Assembly (NCBI GenBank): GCA_963826795.1
Contig: CAWGYT010000024.1
Span: 186,001-250,000, forward strand
Source: CAWGYT01 sp963826795
Lineage (GTDB): Bacteria > Planctomycetota > Planctomycetia > Pirellulales > Pirellulaceae
DNA length: 64,000 bases
Direction of reading: 5' to 3'
A model generated the notes under the pieces. The model saw only the letters and a program-made list of their open reading frames with translations. It had not been told where the DNA came from and ran no database searches. Both the position numbers and the translations under genes were made by a program. Below are positions 26,824-38,348 of this stretch, one piece after another (the stretch's first letter is position 1; every line of letters starts with the position of its first letter).

Positions 26824-29531
26824 CTATTCGACTTCCGGACCAACATCCGGAGGCGAAGGCATCGTTCCGGATTCGTCGGGCAGCATCTCGTCACCGTTTT
26901 CTTCCTGGGGAACCCGGACCACCGCGGTTAGCGCGTCATCTTCGTCCAGGCTCATGAACCGCACGCCCTGGGTGTTTCGACCAATCACACTGATTTCCGA
27001 GGCGCGGATTCGCTGGAGCTTTCCGCGGGACGTCATCATGAGAATTTCGTCATCGTCGTCGACCCGCGCGATGGCAGATAACCGGACCGTTGCGCTCCGT
27101 CGTCTTGATGTCTCGCAGTCCCTTGCCGCCTCGCCGCTGGGTGCGATAGCGAGCGGACGAGGAGGCGTCTTCTTCGCCGGTATCCTCGCCGGTGTCCGCG
27201 GAATTCGGGCCGAAGTTGGTACGCTTTCCGTAACCGTTCTGGCAAGCCGTCAAGAGCGTGGCGTCGGGGTCGGCGACCACCATGCCGACCAGTTGATCGT
27301 GCTTGCCCAGGCTGATGCCCTTGACGCCGCTGGTATTGCGACCCATCGGCCGGGCGTCGTCCTCCCGGAAGCGAATCGCCATGCCCATCGCGGTTGAGAG
27401 GACGACTTCATCGCCCGGCTTGGTGACGACCACGTCGACCAACTCGTCGCCCTCTCGCAATTTGATGGCGATGATCCCGCCTTTCTTCGGACGGCTGTAC
27501 GCTTCCAAGGGCGTTTTCTTAATCAATCCGTCGCGGGTGGCCATCATCAGGAAGTGACCGGGCAAGTCGAAATCGCGCACCGGGCGGCAGTCGGCGATTT
27601 TTTCGCCTTCTTCCAGGTTCAGCAGATTCACGATCGCCCGCCCGCGACTCTCGCGGCTCAATTGTGGCAAGCCATAGACTTTCTGCCAGTAGACGCGGCC
27701 CCGATTGGTGAAGAACAACAAATACGCGTGGGTGCTGGCCACGAACAAATGCTCGATCGGATCTTCGTCCTCGGCTTTGGCGCCTTTCAGCCCCTTGCCG
27801 CCGCGGCGTTGGGCGCGGTAGACGCTGGAAGGCGTCCGCTTGATATAGCCCTGATGGCTGATCGAGACCACCATGGTTTCTTCGGTGATCAGATCTTCCA
27901 GATCGATATCGCCGAGTTCCTCACCACTGATTTCGGTGCGCCGCGCGTCACCGAAACGCTTCTTGATTTCCGCCAGGTCGTCCTTGATGATGACCAGGAT
28001 GTTCGCATCGTCCCCCAGGATGTGCAGGTACTCGCCAATCGACGCGAGCAACTTCTGGTGTTCGTCCGCGAGCCGCTCCTGCTCGAGATTGACCAACTGG
28101 CCCAGGGTCATGCGCAGGATCGCGTCGGCCTGGACGGCGGTCAGCGAGTAGGTGTCCGAGACGCCTCGCTCTTCTTGGAAGCGCCGGAAGCCGTCGGCGT
28201 CCGAGCGCCCGCTCCATCATCGCCGCGGGGCATTCGACGCCCATCAATCCCACTTTGGCTTCCGCTTGCGTTCGCGAAGCGCGGATGATGCGAATGATCT
28301 CGTCGATGTTGGCCAGGGCCAGCAGCAGGCCCTCGACCGTATGTTTTCGCTTGCGCGCGATCGTCAGCAGATGCTGAGTCCGCCGCCGAATCACGATCAA
28401 CCGGTGGCGGATGAACTCGTCCAGCATCTCCTTGATGGACATCAGCCGCGGCTTGCCGTCGACCAGCGCCAGCAGGATGATCGAGAAGGAATCCTGGAGC
28501 GGGGAGAACTGGTAGAGCTGATTCAGGACGACTTCGGGATCGGCGTCGCGTTTTAGGTCAATGACCAGCCGCACCGGTTCCTTCAAGTCGCTTTCGTCGC
28601 GAATCCCGGAGATGCCCGGGATGCGGCCGTCGTTGACCAGCGCCGCGATCCGCTCGACAACGCGATCGCGAAATTGCTGATAGGGAATTTCGCTGACGAC
28701 AATCCGCGATCGCTTGCCTTGCTCCTCAATCCGCGCTCGAGCGCGCACCGTGATCGTGCTGCGGCCCGTATAGTAGCCACGCCGAAGGCCACCCCGGCCG
28801 CAAATGATGCCTCCGGTCGGAAAGTCGGGGCCGTGGATGATCTCGCAGATTTCCTCGATGCTGGTGTTGGGTTCTTCGATGACGGTGATCAAGGCATCGC
28901 AGATCTCGACCAGATTATGCGGCGGAATGGAGGTCGCCATTCCCACCGCGATCCCGCTGGAACCGTTGACCAAGAGGTTGGGGAACCGCGAGGGCAGCAC
29001 CGTGGGCTCCGTGCGGCTCTCGTCATAGGTCGGTACAAAGTCGACCGTATCCAGCTTCAGATCGTCCAGCAATTGCGACGAGATCGGCGACAGGCGGGCC
29101 TCGGTGTATCGCATGGCCGCGGGAGGGAGTCCGGCGATCGATCCGAAGTTGCCTTGTTTGTCGATCAGCGGATACCGCATGTTCCACTCTTGGGCCATGC
29201 GGACCAGAGTCGGGTAGATCACGCTCTCGCCATGGGGATGATAATTGCCGCTGGTGTCCCCTGAGATCTTGGCGCACTTGACGCGAGCGGATCCGGGCCC
29301 CAGGTTGAGGTCGTTCATGGCGACCAGAATCCGCCGCTGCGACGGCTTCAGGCCATCGCGTGCATCGGGCAACGCGCGACTGACGATCACGCTCATCGCG
29401 TACGTCAAATAGCTGTCCTTCAGCTCCTCCTCGATCGGTAGATCGACGAGCCGACCCTCACCTCCGCCGCCGTCACCTCCGCCCCCCGTGGGAAGCCCCA
29501 CATTGTCCGGGTCGTTCGGGTCAGATGCCAA
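26824..29531 (-). CDS. gyrA: DNA gyrase subunit A, reading frame broken by two single-base insertions
   Basis: Type IIA topoisomerase subunit that cuts and passes DNA with GyrB. TTG start at 29531 with AAAGGA upstream; the Gly-rich leader precedes LVDLPIEEELKDSYLTYAMS. Active-site Tyr142 is in AAMRYTEARL. An extra base at about 28200 interrupts MMERALGADGFRRFQEE-type sequence, and another at about 27076 interrupts GPVIAIARVDDDDEILMM. Undoing both gives 901 residues. The C-terminal beta-pinwheel has the GyrA box QRRGGKG (about 27791-27811) and, unusually, a second QRRGGKG (27121-27139) after an acidic insertion. Both shifts hit conserved sequence, so they are most likely assembly errors. The gene stands alone; gyrB is not in the window. 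Confidence 0.92.
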
Positions 29532-29764
29532 TCTGCAATCCTTTCACTACGCGCGATCGATCAATGGCCGACCGAGGGAAAGTGGAGGACGGGTCGGCGC
29601 CAGAGATCTCGAGTTTGTCCCCCAAAGAGAGCCGCTGATCATAGCAATTTCGGCCCTGATTCACAACCGGTCGGGATCGCTGTAAGTGCTCTAAAGCGAT
29701 CGAGTTGCGATGGGGGTCGTGGGCTGGATTCGGCGATTCCGGCGAGAGTCGCTTGGCTGGCCGC

Positions 29765-30904
29765 TTAGATGTCGACCCACTGGCGGGAGCCGGCGCTGGC
29801 GAGTACCGCGTCGCAAACTTTTTGGGTTTCCAAGGCATCGCGAAACGTCGGCGCCACGGGCTGACCCTGCTCGAGGCCCTTCAGGAAGTCGGCCACCTGG
29901 TGCACAAAGCTGTGTTCGTAGCCGATCTGCAGGCCCGGGACCCACCACTTGTCCATGTACGGCATGTCGCCGTCGGTGACGTGCACGGAATGCCAGCCGC
30001 GAACCAGCGAATCGTCGCCATGGTCGAAGTAGCTTAAGCGATGCAAGTCGTGCAAGTCCCACGCAATCGAGGCGTTCTCGCCGTTGATCTCGAACGTGTA
30101 AAGGGCTTTGTGGCCGCGGGCATAGCGGGTCGATTCAAACGTGCCCAGGGATCCGTTTTGAAAGTGGCACAGGAAAGCGCACGCATCGTCGATCCCAACT
30201 TTCTCGACCTTTCCCGTCAGATTGTGCTGACGCTCCTTGATGAACGTCTCGGTCATCGCGTTGACGTCGCGAATGCTGCCGTTCAGCCAGAGCGCGGTGT
30301 CGATGCAGTGCGCCAACAGGTCTCCGGTCACACCACTGCCGGCCGCGGCGGCGTCAAGTCGCCACAGGGCGGCGCCGCCCTGGGGCAGATCGGCCGAGAT
30401 CGTCCAGTCTTGCAGGAACACGGCACGATAATGGAAGATCCGCCCGAGTCGCCCTTGATCGATCAATTGCTTGGCGAGCGAAACTGCCGGCACGCGGCGG
30501 TAGTTGTACCAAACGATGTTGGGGACGCCCGCCCGCTCGACCGCCTGACACATCGCTTCACCCTCGGCCACGTTCATCGCCAGAGGCTTTTCACAAAGTA
30601 TCGTCTTGCCCGCTTCGGCCGCCGCGATGGCGATTTCCTTGTGCAGGTTGTTGGGAGTGCAGATATCCACCGCGTCGATATCCGGCCGCTCCAACAATTT
30701 CCGCCAATCGGTCTCGATCGACTCATAACCCCAGTTATCGGCAAACTTCTGCGCGTTTTCGGCGTTTCGTGCGCAAACCGCCTTCAGCACCGGACGGTAC
30801 TCGAGGTCGAAGAAATGGTTGACCTTGCAGTAGGCGTTCGAGTGGGCTCGACCCATAAAGCCGCAGCCGATCATGCCAATGTTGAGAGGTTTCTTCGCGC
30901 TCAT
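29765..30904 (-). CDS. Gfo/Idh/MocA-family oxidoreductase
   Basis: 379 residues. N-terminal Rossmann domain with IGMIGCGFMGRAHSNAY, the AVDICTPNNLHKEIAIAA stretch and the family lysine motif in CEKPLAMNVAEGEAM (Lys in EKP contributes to catalysis). The C-terminal beta-sheet domain includes GSGVTGDLLAHCIDTALWLNG, with the conserved D-x-x-x-H, and ARGHKALYTFEINGE. NAD(P)-dependent oxidation or reduction of a sugar, inositol or similar substrate. It is followed by a TIM-barrel isomerase and a cupin isomerase on the same strand, a common inositol/sugar-catabolic grouping. AGGAC is near the ATG at 30904. The exact substrate is unknown. Confidence 0.9.
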   Translation of the reverse strand: MSAKKPLNIGMIGCGFMGRAHSNAYCKVNHFFDLEYRPVLKAVCARNAENAQKFADNWGYESIETDWRKLLERPDIDAVDICTPNNLHKEIAIAAAEAGKTILCEKPLAMNVAEGEAMCQAVERAGVPNIVWYNYRRVPAVSLAKQLIDQGRLGRIFHYRAVFLQDWTISADLPQGGAALWRLDAAAAGSGVTGDLLAHCIDTALWLNGSIRDVNAMTETFIKERQHNLTGKVEKVGIDDACAFLCHFQNGSLGTFESTRYARGHKALYTFEINGENASIAWDLHDLHRLSYFDHGDDSLVRGWHSVHVTDGDMPYMDKWWVPGLQIGYEHSFVHQVADFLKGLEQGQPVAPTFRDALETQKVCDAVLASAGSRQWVDI

Positions 30905-30974
30905 CTTGATTCGAGTCCTTCAGGCAACAAGTGGGTTTTGGGAAAGCAAAGGGCGGCCTGGGGCGTGCCGCACG

Positions 30975-32015
<1,041 letters not shown>

Positions 32016-32267
32016 CACTAACCGTCCTTTCGGTGAGAAATAATTCGCGGGTCAGGCAGCAAGCGTACGCGGCGTGCGGGGCTCGTAGGGCAAGCCATCG
32101 GGCAAGCCATCGGGGCCACGTGCTCTCCGATCCGTCGATGTAAGGTCTGCACGTGGGCACGGGGCGGCGATCCATCCGGCTCAGGATCGAACCTCGACGC
32201 CGCTTCGCCACCTACGCCGTCGCCACCCTCCATCTTCCTTGGGGCTCGCCAATTCCCTTAAGGCTCG
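32016..32267. other. intergenic region between the TIM-barrel and cupin-isomerase genes
   Basis: A 12-base direct repeat GGGCAAGCCATC occurs twice near 32090-32115. No promoter box stands out and I support no gene here. Confidence 0.4.
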
Positions 32268-33514
32268 CTAACCCAGACGAAAGTCGCCGACGTTGGGGAC
32301 GCTCTCAAACGTGTCGGGGCCAAAGTAGCGCAGGCTGACCAGCGGCTCGTGTCCGGTATTTTCCACCTCGATTCCGCGCTGGGCCGCCTCGTGCGTGATG
32401 AAAACCTCGTCCTGCGTCTCGTCGCCAAATCGGATCAGGGACGGGCGTCTCGAGGCGAAGTTTGCCGATCCGGCCCGTGCCCTGGACCGTGATCCAGCCG
32501 CTGGCGCCCGGGTCATGCAACGTGCACTTCCCGCCCGGAAGCACCGTCAGCTCGCGGGCGCTGAACAACTGCTTGGCCCCCGACTCGACCATAGACGACC
32601 CACTTGTCGAACCAACCTTCTCCACTGTCGGCCATAATCGGCTCGAGATAATTGTGTTCCTTGAAATGAGTGTCGACGTTCTTGTCCCAATCCAGCTGGC
32701 CGACGACGAAGTCCAAGTCGTGATGCTTGTCCTCGGGCATGTCCTTGACCAGCAACGACCAAGGAACCTCGCGACCCTCGACCAGCGACTGGAACATCGC
32801 AAAGACGTCGCTGCCCCATTGCGGTTCGTAAGTGCAAAGCGAACCGGGGGCGTGCAGCACGCCGGGCGGAATCAACCAGCCCGTGCCCCGTTCCAAACGG
32901 TACGCCTTGGAGAGATCCAGGATCCCGTTGTCACCCTGATCCCAACTCTCCAGGCAGTGCCGCACGTCGGCCTTGGTCGTCCCCGGCTCCAAGCCCATGA
33001 AGGTATAGGCGAAGTTATTGTCGACGTTGTTCATCTGCGGCGAAAAGTAGTACGCCTCGGGTTTGCCCTCCCGACCGACCAGGGCCGCGTCTTCGGCCGA
33101 CTGGTGCATGTGGTGCGGAATCGGTCCCATGTTGTCGAAGAATTTCGAATAGACGGGCCAGCGGCCGTACTTTCGAAACATCGACTCGCCAATGATCCGC
33201 GCGCCCGCTTCCTCAACGGCCTCCTTCAACAGGAAGTGCTGCCCGGCTTGGCAAATGAAACTGAGTCCCTCGTGCCAGATTCGTCCGTCGTTGGCCGCCT
33301 CGGTCGTGCTTCCAAACCAGCGTTCGTCGATGCCGCCCCGATGTGCCCCGTAGGCGTACCAATCGCTGGGGTGAAGTTTGATCCGCTTGCCCGGATGCAA
33401 GAAGCTGCGGGGGACCCAGGTGGGCGCCAGCCGCAAGATGCCTTCCCCCTCGTCCATGGCGCGGTTCAGGACCGCCGCAATACTGTCTCCCTGAACGATG
33501 TTTGCTGATGTCAT
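32268..33514 (-). CDS. cupin-fold isomerase-like protein (mannose-6-phosphate isomerase related), two frameshifts
   Basis: Three frames join into one ~414-residue protein starting at ATG 33514 (AAAGGAG 11 bases upstream). The longer N-terminal open frame to 33781 overlaps the divergent gene's promoter and is rejected. The first frame has LAPTWVPRSFLHPGKRIKLH, HHMHQSAEDAALVG and a second-barrel metal site, LERGTGWLIPPGVLHAPGS. It leaves frame near 32590 (after FDKWVVY), continues as ESGAKQLFSARELTVLPGG, and shifts again near 32442 to LIRFGDETQDEVFITHEAA, ending GDFRLG. Two fused cupin barrels with His ligands fit a type I mannose-6-phosphate isomerase or a related sugar isomerase; no Zn-site detail separates them. 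Both shifts are extra bases and are probably sequencing errors. Confidence 0.75.
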
Positions 33515-33771
33515 GCCTGCCGAGGCTCCTTTGGAAAACTCGATGAATCGGACTCCAGGCGGCCCGATTGGCCCGACGGCTCCCTTCCGAGCGCCCCCGG
33601 CCACGTGCTGGACGAAGGTGATGTTGTATTCGGTTTCCGAGCCCCTGGCAAGTAAATCAGGGGCCGTCGACACGCCGGACGCGACGGGCGGGGGCGCGTG
33701 AAACGAGGCGCGAAAAGCAGTATGCTGTGGGTTCTGGATTCCGGAGGTCCCATACGTAAGGGCGCGTGACC

Positions 33772-34932
33772 ATGGCCGCAAAGACTTGGATCCTGACCGA
33801 CGTGTCGGAAGCGAAACACCATGATGAACTCCAGATCGATCGTCGCCAGTTTCCGGCGGACGTGCCGGACGGCGTTGCCATCCTCAAGCTCACGTTGCAC
33901 GGTGGTCTGTCCGAGGGAGTCGAGGAAATTCGCGTCAATAACGGCAGGTTTCAGTTCTCCGTGCTTCCGACCCGCGGCATGGGGCTCTGGAAGGGCTGGC
34001 TCGACGGCCAAACCCTGGGCTGGAAATCGCCCGTGCGCGGCCCCGTGCATCCCCACTACGTCCCGCTCCACGAACCGTCTGGACTAGGCTGGCTTTCCGG
34101 ATTCGACGAGTGGATCTGCCGCTGCGGCGCGTTCAGCAACGGGGCTCCGGACTTCAACGAGCAAGGGCAATTGACGCACCCGCTGCACGGACATCTGGCG
34201 AATTTGCCGGCCGAGTACGTCGAAGTCTCGATCGAGGGCGATCAGATCTCGGTCCGAGGCATCGTCAGGGAGGCCCGCTTTCACTTCCAAAAACTGCAGC
34301 TCACCACGACGATCACGACCCGTGTGAACCAGCCCGGGCTCGAGATTCACGACCAGCTCAAGAATCTCTCGGGCAGCGAGGCCGAGATGCAGATGCTCTA
34401 CCACTGCAATTTCGGTCCGCCGCTGCTGGGCAGCGGCGCTGAAATCGCGATCCCGGCCGAAACCGTCGTGCCCCGAAATGCCTGGGCGGCCGAAAGCGTC
34501 GGCCATTGGTCCACTTTTTCGGAACCCGCCGCGGGAATTCCCGAACGCGTTTATCTGGTCAAACCCTGCGCCGACCAGGAGGGCGAGACGCGGGTCCTGC
34601 TAAAGAACCCCCAGGCCCGCCGAGGCGTGAGCCTGACCTGGAACGTCGCTCAGCTGCCGTACTTTACGCTTTGGAAAAACGAGACCGCGCTGAACGATGG
34701 CTACGTGACCGGTCTTGAGCCCGGGACGAATTTTCCCAATCCACGGCAGTTTGAAACGCAACACAACCGATTGGTGAGGCTCGCGCCTGGCGCCACTCAC
34801 GAGATGCGGATTGGATTTTCTTATCACGAATCAGCCGCTGCGGTGGAGCAGGCCGAGGCGGCCGTTAAGGCGATCCAGGGCGATCGAGCGCCGGAGTTGT
34901 TCGACCAGCCGCAGCCCACCTGGTGCGCGTGA
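33772..34932 (+). CDS. DUF4432 / aldose-epimerase-like protein
   Basis: 386 residues from ATG 33772 (a GTG two codons earlier is also possible). Galactose-mutarotase-like beta-sandwich of the DUF4432 group: RGMGLWKGWLDGQTLGWKSP, GWLSGFDEWICRCGAFSNG, THPLHGHLANLPAEYVEV and the later YHCNFGPPLLGSGAEIAIP, with histidines where epimerases bind the sugar (LHGH and YHCN). A role in interconverting sugar anomers, or in binding a modified sugar, is likely. It is transcribed away from the cupin-isomerase gene across a 257-base gap, so the divergent pair probably shares control with the Gfo/Idh set. Confidence 0.85.
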   Translation: MAAKTWILTDVSEAKHHDELQIDRRQFPADVPDGVAILKLTLHGGLSEGVEEIRVNNGRFQFSVLPTRGMGLWKGWLDGQTLGWKSPVRGPVHPHYVPLHEPSGLGWLSGFDEWICRCGAFSNGAPDFNEQGQLTHPLHGHLANLPAEYVEVSIEGDQISVRGIVREARFHFQKLQLTTTITTRVNQPGLEIHDQLKNLSGSEAEMQMLYHCNFGPPLLGSGAEIAIPAETVVPRNAWAAESVGHWSTFSEPAAGIPERVYLVKPCADQEGETRVLLKNPQARRGVSLTWNVAQLPYFTLWKNETALNDGYVTGLEPGTNFPNPRQFETQHNRLVRLAPGATHEMRIGFSYHESAAAVEQAEAAVKAIQGDRAPELFDQPQPTWCA

Positions 34933-34944
34933 ATCACACGCGAT

Positions 34945-35673
34945 CTACCGCCGCGGCCGATACGTTTCGATTTGCTCGCAGGCGAGATCATAAATGGACC
35001 AGGTATTGCCGTCTGGGCCTTGAAACGGGTTGACCTTCAACACGCCCTGGACGCTGATCGGATCGTCCCGGTACTTCGCCGACACGCCCTCGACCATCAA
35101 CACGTTGATCAAGTGATCCGCCTGCCCGCCGGGCCCGAATTTGCACTCGGTGTTCTTCAGCAGCACGAATTGGGTGATCCCCTTCGTCTTCGAATCGGGC
35201 AGCATATAGCCATGGATCCGAACTCTCCGCCCGTCCAGGTCCCTCACGCGATCCGTCAACATGAAGGGGCGAAATACCATGTCCTGTTGGATCGGAAGCT
35301 GGATGTCCTCGAACACGATCTCGACGACCGCGTCCCCGCTTCCACGCGAACCAGCTCGGGGTGGGGCCGACGCAGGCTCGCGCGATGGCTCGACGAGCGG
35401 TCGCTCGTCCGCCGACGTCGGTGACGCGCCGGTCGAGGCGGACGCCTGAGCACCATCCATCGCCGCCGATGATTTCCCGCCGGCTGCCCGGGGATCGTCC
35501 TCAGGAATCTCGTCCCGCGGCGCTGCGATGGGCTCGCCGGCACGATCGCCCGAGTCGGCCGGTCGCGAGACGGGCCGCGAGTCGGACCATTTGACTTCAC
35601 AGCCACTCAGTAGGACAAAAAACAACACGCAGCCCGCTTGGGAAAGCAGGCCGAATCCTCGTTGTCGCCGCAC
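34945..35673 (-). CDS. DUF3299-like lipoprotein
   Basis: 242 residues from the GTG at 35673, which puts a lipobox (LLSGC) at the end of a hydrophobic signal; an ATG farther upstream (35856) gives a poor N-terminus that overlaps the next gene. A low-complexity Ser/Ala/Pro/Glu linker (about 30-120) follows. The C-terminal domain has IQLPIQQDMVFRPFMLTD, RRVRIHGYMLPDSKTKGIT, QFVLLKNTECKFGPGGQAD and GVLKVNPFQGP, the DUF3299 pattern that includes a single conserved Cys in CKFG. It is followed (in transcription order preceded) by a membrane protein with the same kind of domain. Confidence 0.75.
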   Translation of the reverse strand: MRRQRGFGLLSQAGCVLFFVLLSGCEVKWSDSRPVSRPADSGDRAGEPIAAPRDEIPEDDPRAAGGKSSAAMDGAQASASTGASPTSADERPLVEPSREPASAPPRAGSRGSGDAVVEIVFEDIQLPIQQDMVFRPFMLTDRVRDLDGRRVRIHGYMLPDSKTKGITQFVLLKNTECKFGPGGQADHLINVLMVEGVSAKYRDDPISVQGVLKVNPFQGPDGNTWSIYDLACEQIETYRPRR

Positions 35674-35815
35674 CGTGTCTTTGCCTCCAAACCAAGGTTG
35701 CGCGTGTCCTGGGCCGTCGCGCCGAACTGCATCAGACGGGTGGGGAATCGGCTGAGCGGTCCGCCTAACGCGGTGAGTTGAAAAGCAGGGATCAACCTCC
35801 GCCGCGCCGCACCGG

Positions 35816-36487
35816 TCAGCGGACGTAATCGGCCTCGAGCTGGTAATACACGCCATCCAGCCCCGCGACTTGTTTCTTGTAAGGTGACACGCGGAGCGTG
35901 CCCGCGAGCTTGCGGCGGGCGAATGAGTAGTCGATCCGATTCGGATCTTTCAGGGTCACTTCGATCATATCGGTCAATTTCGGCTGCCCGCCGAAGCAGC
36001 ACGTCTTCATGTCGGGGACGAGAATGAATTGCTTGATGCCGCGCCGTCGGTCGACACCCGGATGAACGTAGCCCTTGATGAAGATCGGTTGGCCGTCCAA
36101 TTTCAGCGCCGAGGCCGGAATCGGAAACTGTGGCGTCGCGGGATCGGGCTGCAGCTCGGCAAATGAGATGCGCGTATACCCATCCGGGACTTCCGTCGCG
36201 TACGCGTAGGCGTTTGCTACCGATCCGAAACCAAAGATCGCCACGGACATCGCCAGCCCGATGCGTGCGAGATTGTAGCCGAGCAACTCGTCGCGGCGCC
36301 GGCGAATCGTGAACAGCGAATAGGCGCCAATCAGGATCCCCGCGATGGGCAGCACCAGCAGTTTGGCGAAGAGGAGGGCGGGCAGCGAAAGGACGCCCAG
36401 AATCAACGTGGTCACCGCGGAAACGCTGATGGCTCGGTACTGGAGATATTCGGATTCAGGGTCGAGTACTTGGTGCGGAGCATTCAT
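35816..36487 (-). CDS. membrane protein with DUF3299-like domain
   Basis: 223 residues. Two N-terminal hydrophobic stretches (SVSAVTTLILGVLSLPALLF and VLPIAGILIGAYSLF) and a third at about 75-95, then a domain with FIKGYVHPGVDRRRGIKQFILVP (in parts), MKTCCFGGQPKLTDMIEV and AGTLRVSPYKKQ. The pattern 'GY-P...FiLv...CcfG' repeats in the neighbouring lipoprotein (GYMLP, FVLLKN, CKFGPG), so the two proteins are paralogues in tandem, one lipid-anchored and one membrane-embedded. The pair of cysteines CCFG suggests metal or thiol chemistry; function is unknown. The start ATG 36487 has no strong ribosome site. Confidence 0.78.
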   Translation of the reverse strand: MNAPHQVLDPESEYLQYRAISVSAVTTLILGVLSLPALLFAKLLVLPIAGILIGAYSLFTIRRRRDELLGYNLARIGLAMSVAIFGFGSVANAYAYATEVPDGYTRISFAELQPDPATPQFPIPASALKLDGQPIFIKGYVHPGVDRRRGIKQFILVPDMKTCCFGGQPKLTDMIEVTLKDPNRIDYSFARRKLAGTLRVSPYKKQVAGLDGVYYQLEADYVR

Positions 36488-36525
36488 GATTCACGGGTCA
36501 GCAAAGGGCCTCGGATCGCGTCGGC

Positions 36526-38130
36526 TCAATGATCAAAGCCGGTCAATGGCATGCCCAGGACGAGCCGAAAGATGTACAACAGCGCGATCCCGGACACGAT
36601 CGGTACGCCCCAGAGGATCGCAGTGTTCGGTTGCCAGGGCGCGGCCGATCGGGCCGTTTCGGCCAGCGCCGAGCCGGACTGGGCCACCACGGCCGGCGCG
36701 GCATGCGGGCGGCCCCGGTCCGCGACCGGCAGCGTGCGAGCGACTTGCGACGCCGCCACGTCACGCTCGCTGCCCCCGGTGTTTCCGCCGTCCGTGCTGC
36801 TGCCGTCCGCGCTGCTGCTGTCCGCGCTGCTGCTGTCCGCGCTGCTGCTGTCCGCGCTGCTGTTACTGTCCGCGCTGCCGCCGTCCACGCCGGGCGAAAT
36901 GACCGGCGGCGCTGCCGCTTCCGACTTGGGCAAGGGCGGCGCGAAGGAGGACTTGTCGGGTTGAGGCTGAGCGGTCGTGCCGCCGGTTCCTGTGGCGTCG
37001 AAGGGGAAGAACGTCTGGGCCCGCTTGACGGCATCCGGGTCGATCTTTGCCAATTGTTCGATCCACTCCTTCGCCTCGGGCAAGGGGCACGAGCGGAGGA
37101 AGTTGATCACCGGAACCCTGACCCAACTCGATTTTTCATCGGCTTCCTTAAACAGCCGGACCATTCGCGGCAGAGACTCCCAGTCCTGCCAGCGTGCCAG
37201 GTCGGGGATCACAAGGTCCGCCAGCTCCGGCCGTTCCAGCATGTTCCGCAGCGCCTTGACCAGTTTCGATTTGGCGATCACATCCGTATCGTTGCCGTGG
37301 AAGCGGATGGCCATGATGGCGGCGTAAGTATCCGCGTACTCCGCATCGGGATTTTTCAGGAAACGTTCCTCGACCTGGGCCAAGCCTTCCTCCGGGTTGA
37401 GGATCAGATAGCAGGCCAGCAGCGCGTCGAGTCCCGCTTTTTGCTTGCGGTCGTCCGATTGCATCATGTCGCTCAACAAGGCTGCGTCCGAGGGCTTTCC
37501 GCAGACGCCCAGCATGGTGAAGTAAAGCCGTCGGCGGCTGGCGGGGACGTCGGAATTCTGGATGAATGCGATCAAGCGATCATGATGCATTTTGCCCTTG
37601 AGCGCCTTGACGCCCGCGTAGGGCGTCTTGGCAAACTCGTCGTAGGCGTCGCGGGCCAGCATCTCGTCCTCATCTTCAAGGTAGTCCTGAAAGAATTCGA
37701 GTCGCGCCGCGTCGGCCGGCAGATTGGGCAATTGCAGCACGTACTCGTAGGCTCGCTGGGACAATCCGAGCGGGGTGGTCCACATCACGCTGGGAGCGTC
37801 CGTTCCCATGATCAGGTATTTGCGGTCGGCTTTCGCATCCCCGAAAAACAGGACCTCGACCTCCTGACCGGTTTTGGCCCACTCGCCACCCTTGAGGACC
37901 TGCTGGATCCGAAATTTTGCTTTGGGCAGCGGCGCGTCGGGATCGGTGACGCCTCCCTCGGGAACTGCCGGCGGCTCGACAAGCTCCGCCATCACCACAA
38001 CCTGCATCGTGTTCATTTCTTCGCTGAACGTTTGAGAAACCGACGTGCAGAACGGACACGCGAACATCAAGGCGGGAGTCGACCCCGCCCAAAATAGGCT
38101 CAACAAGAGTGCCAACAGATTGCGACGCAT
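36526..38130 (-). CDS. secreted/membrane-anchored protein with low-complexity Ser/Asp repeat
   Basis: 534 residues from the ATG at 38130, where AGGAG lies eight bases upstream. Signal peptide (LLALLLSLFWAGSTPALMF) followed at once by ACPFCTSVSQTFSEEM, a CxxC that could be redox or metal-binding. A beta-rich part (VVVMAELVEPPAVPEGG, FRIQQVLKGGEWAKTG, VLFFGDAKADRKYLIMG) and helical repeats (about 150-400) follow. Near 440 comes a Ser/Ala/Asp tandem repeat (unit SSSAD) encoded by 15-base DNA repeats at about 36790-36870. A C-terminal transmembrane helix (ILWGVPIVSGIALLYIF) ends the chain. Exported and anchored; catalytic role unknown. Transcription runs toward the DUF3299 genes, so all three may be one operon. 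Confidence 0.75.
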   Translation of the reverse strand: MRRNLLALLLSLFWAGSTPALMFACPFCTSVSQTFSEEMNTMQVVVMAELVEPPAVPEGGVTDPDAPLPKAKFRIQQVLKGGEWAKTGQEVEVLFFGDAKADRKYLIMGTDAPSVMWTTPLGLSQRAYEYVLQLPNLPADAARLEFFQDYLEDEDEMLARDAYDEFAKTPYAGVKALKGKMHHDRLIAFIQNSDVPASRRRLYFTMLGVCGKPSDAALLSDMMQSDDRKQKAGLDALLACYLILNPEEGLAQVEERFLKNPDAEYADTYAAIMAIRFHGNDTDVIAKSKLVKALRNMLERPELADLVIPDLARWQDWESLPRMVRLFKEADEKSSWVRVPVINFLRSCPLPEAKEWIEQLAKIDPDAVKRAQTFFPFDATGTGGTTAQPQPDKSSFAPPLPKSEAAAPPVISPGVDGGSADSNSSADSSSADSSSADSSSADGSSTDGGNTGGSERDVAASQVARTLPVADRGRPHAAPAVVAQSGSALAETARSAAPWQPNTAILWGVPIVSGIALLYIFRLVLGMPLTGFDH

Positions 38131-38348
38131 GGTTTTTCTCCTGCAGCCGACAAGTAGCTGCTGATGGACGCGGCGAGTCGGACGCGGTTCTCGGGGCGGG
38201 TCGCGACGGATTCGGGCGGGGCACGACGGACCCCCACGAAGCGGCCGGGCGGCCCACACGCCGCCCGCGTGAGTATGCTCCTAGTTTACCGCGATCCCCA
38301 GTCGTCGGCGAGGTCGTCTGGCCGGCCCGCCCGAGTTGTCGCGGGTCG

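Noticed and set aside
36529..38097. 522-residue plus-strand open frame
   Set aside because: Shadow of the secreted minus-strand protein; its repeats are the complement of the Ser/Asp repeat.
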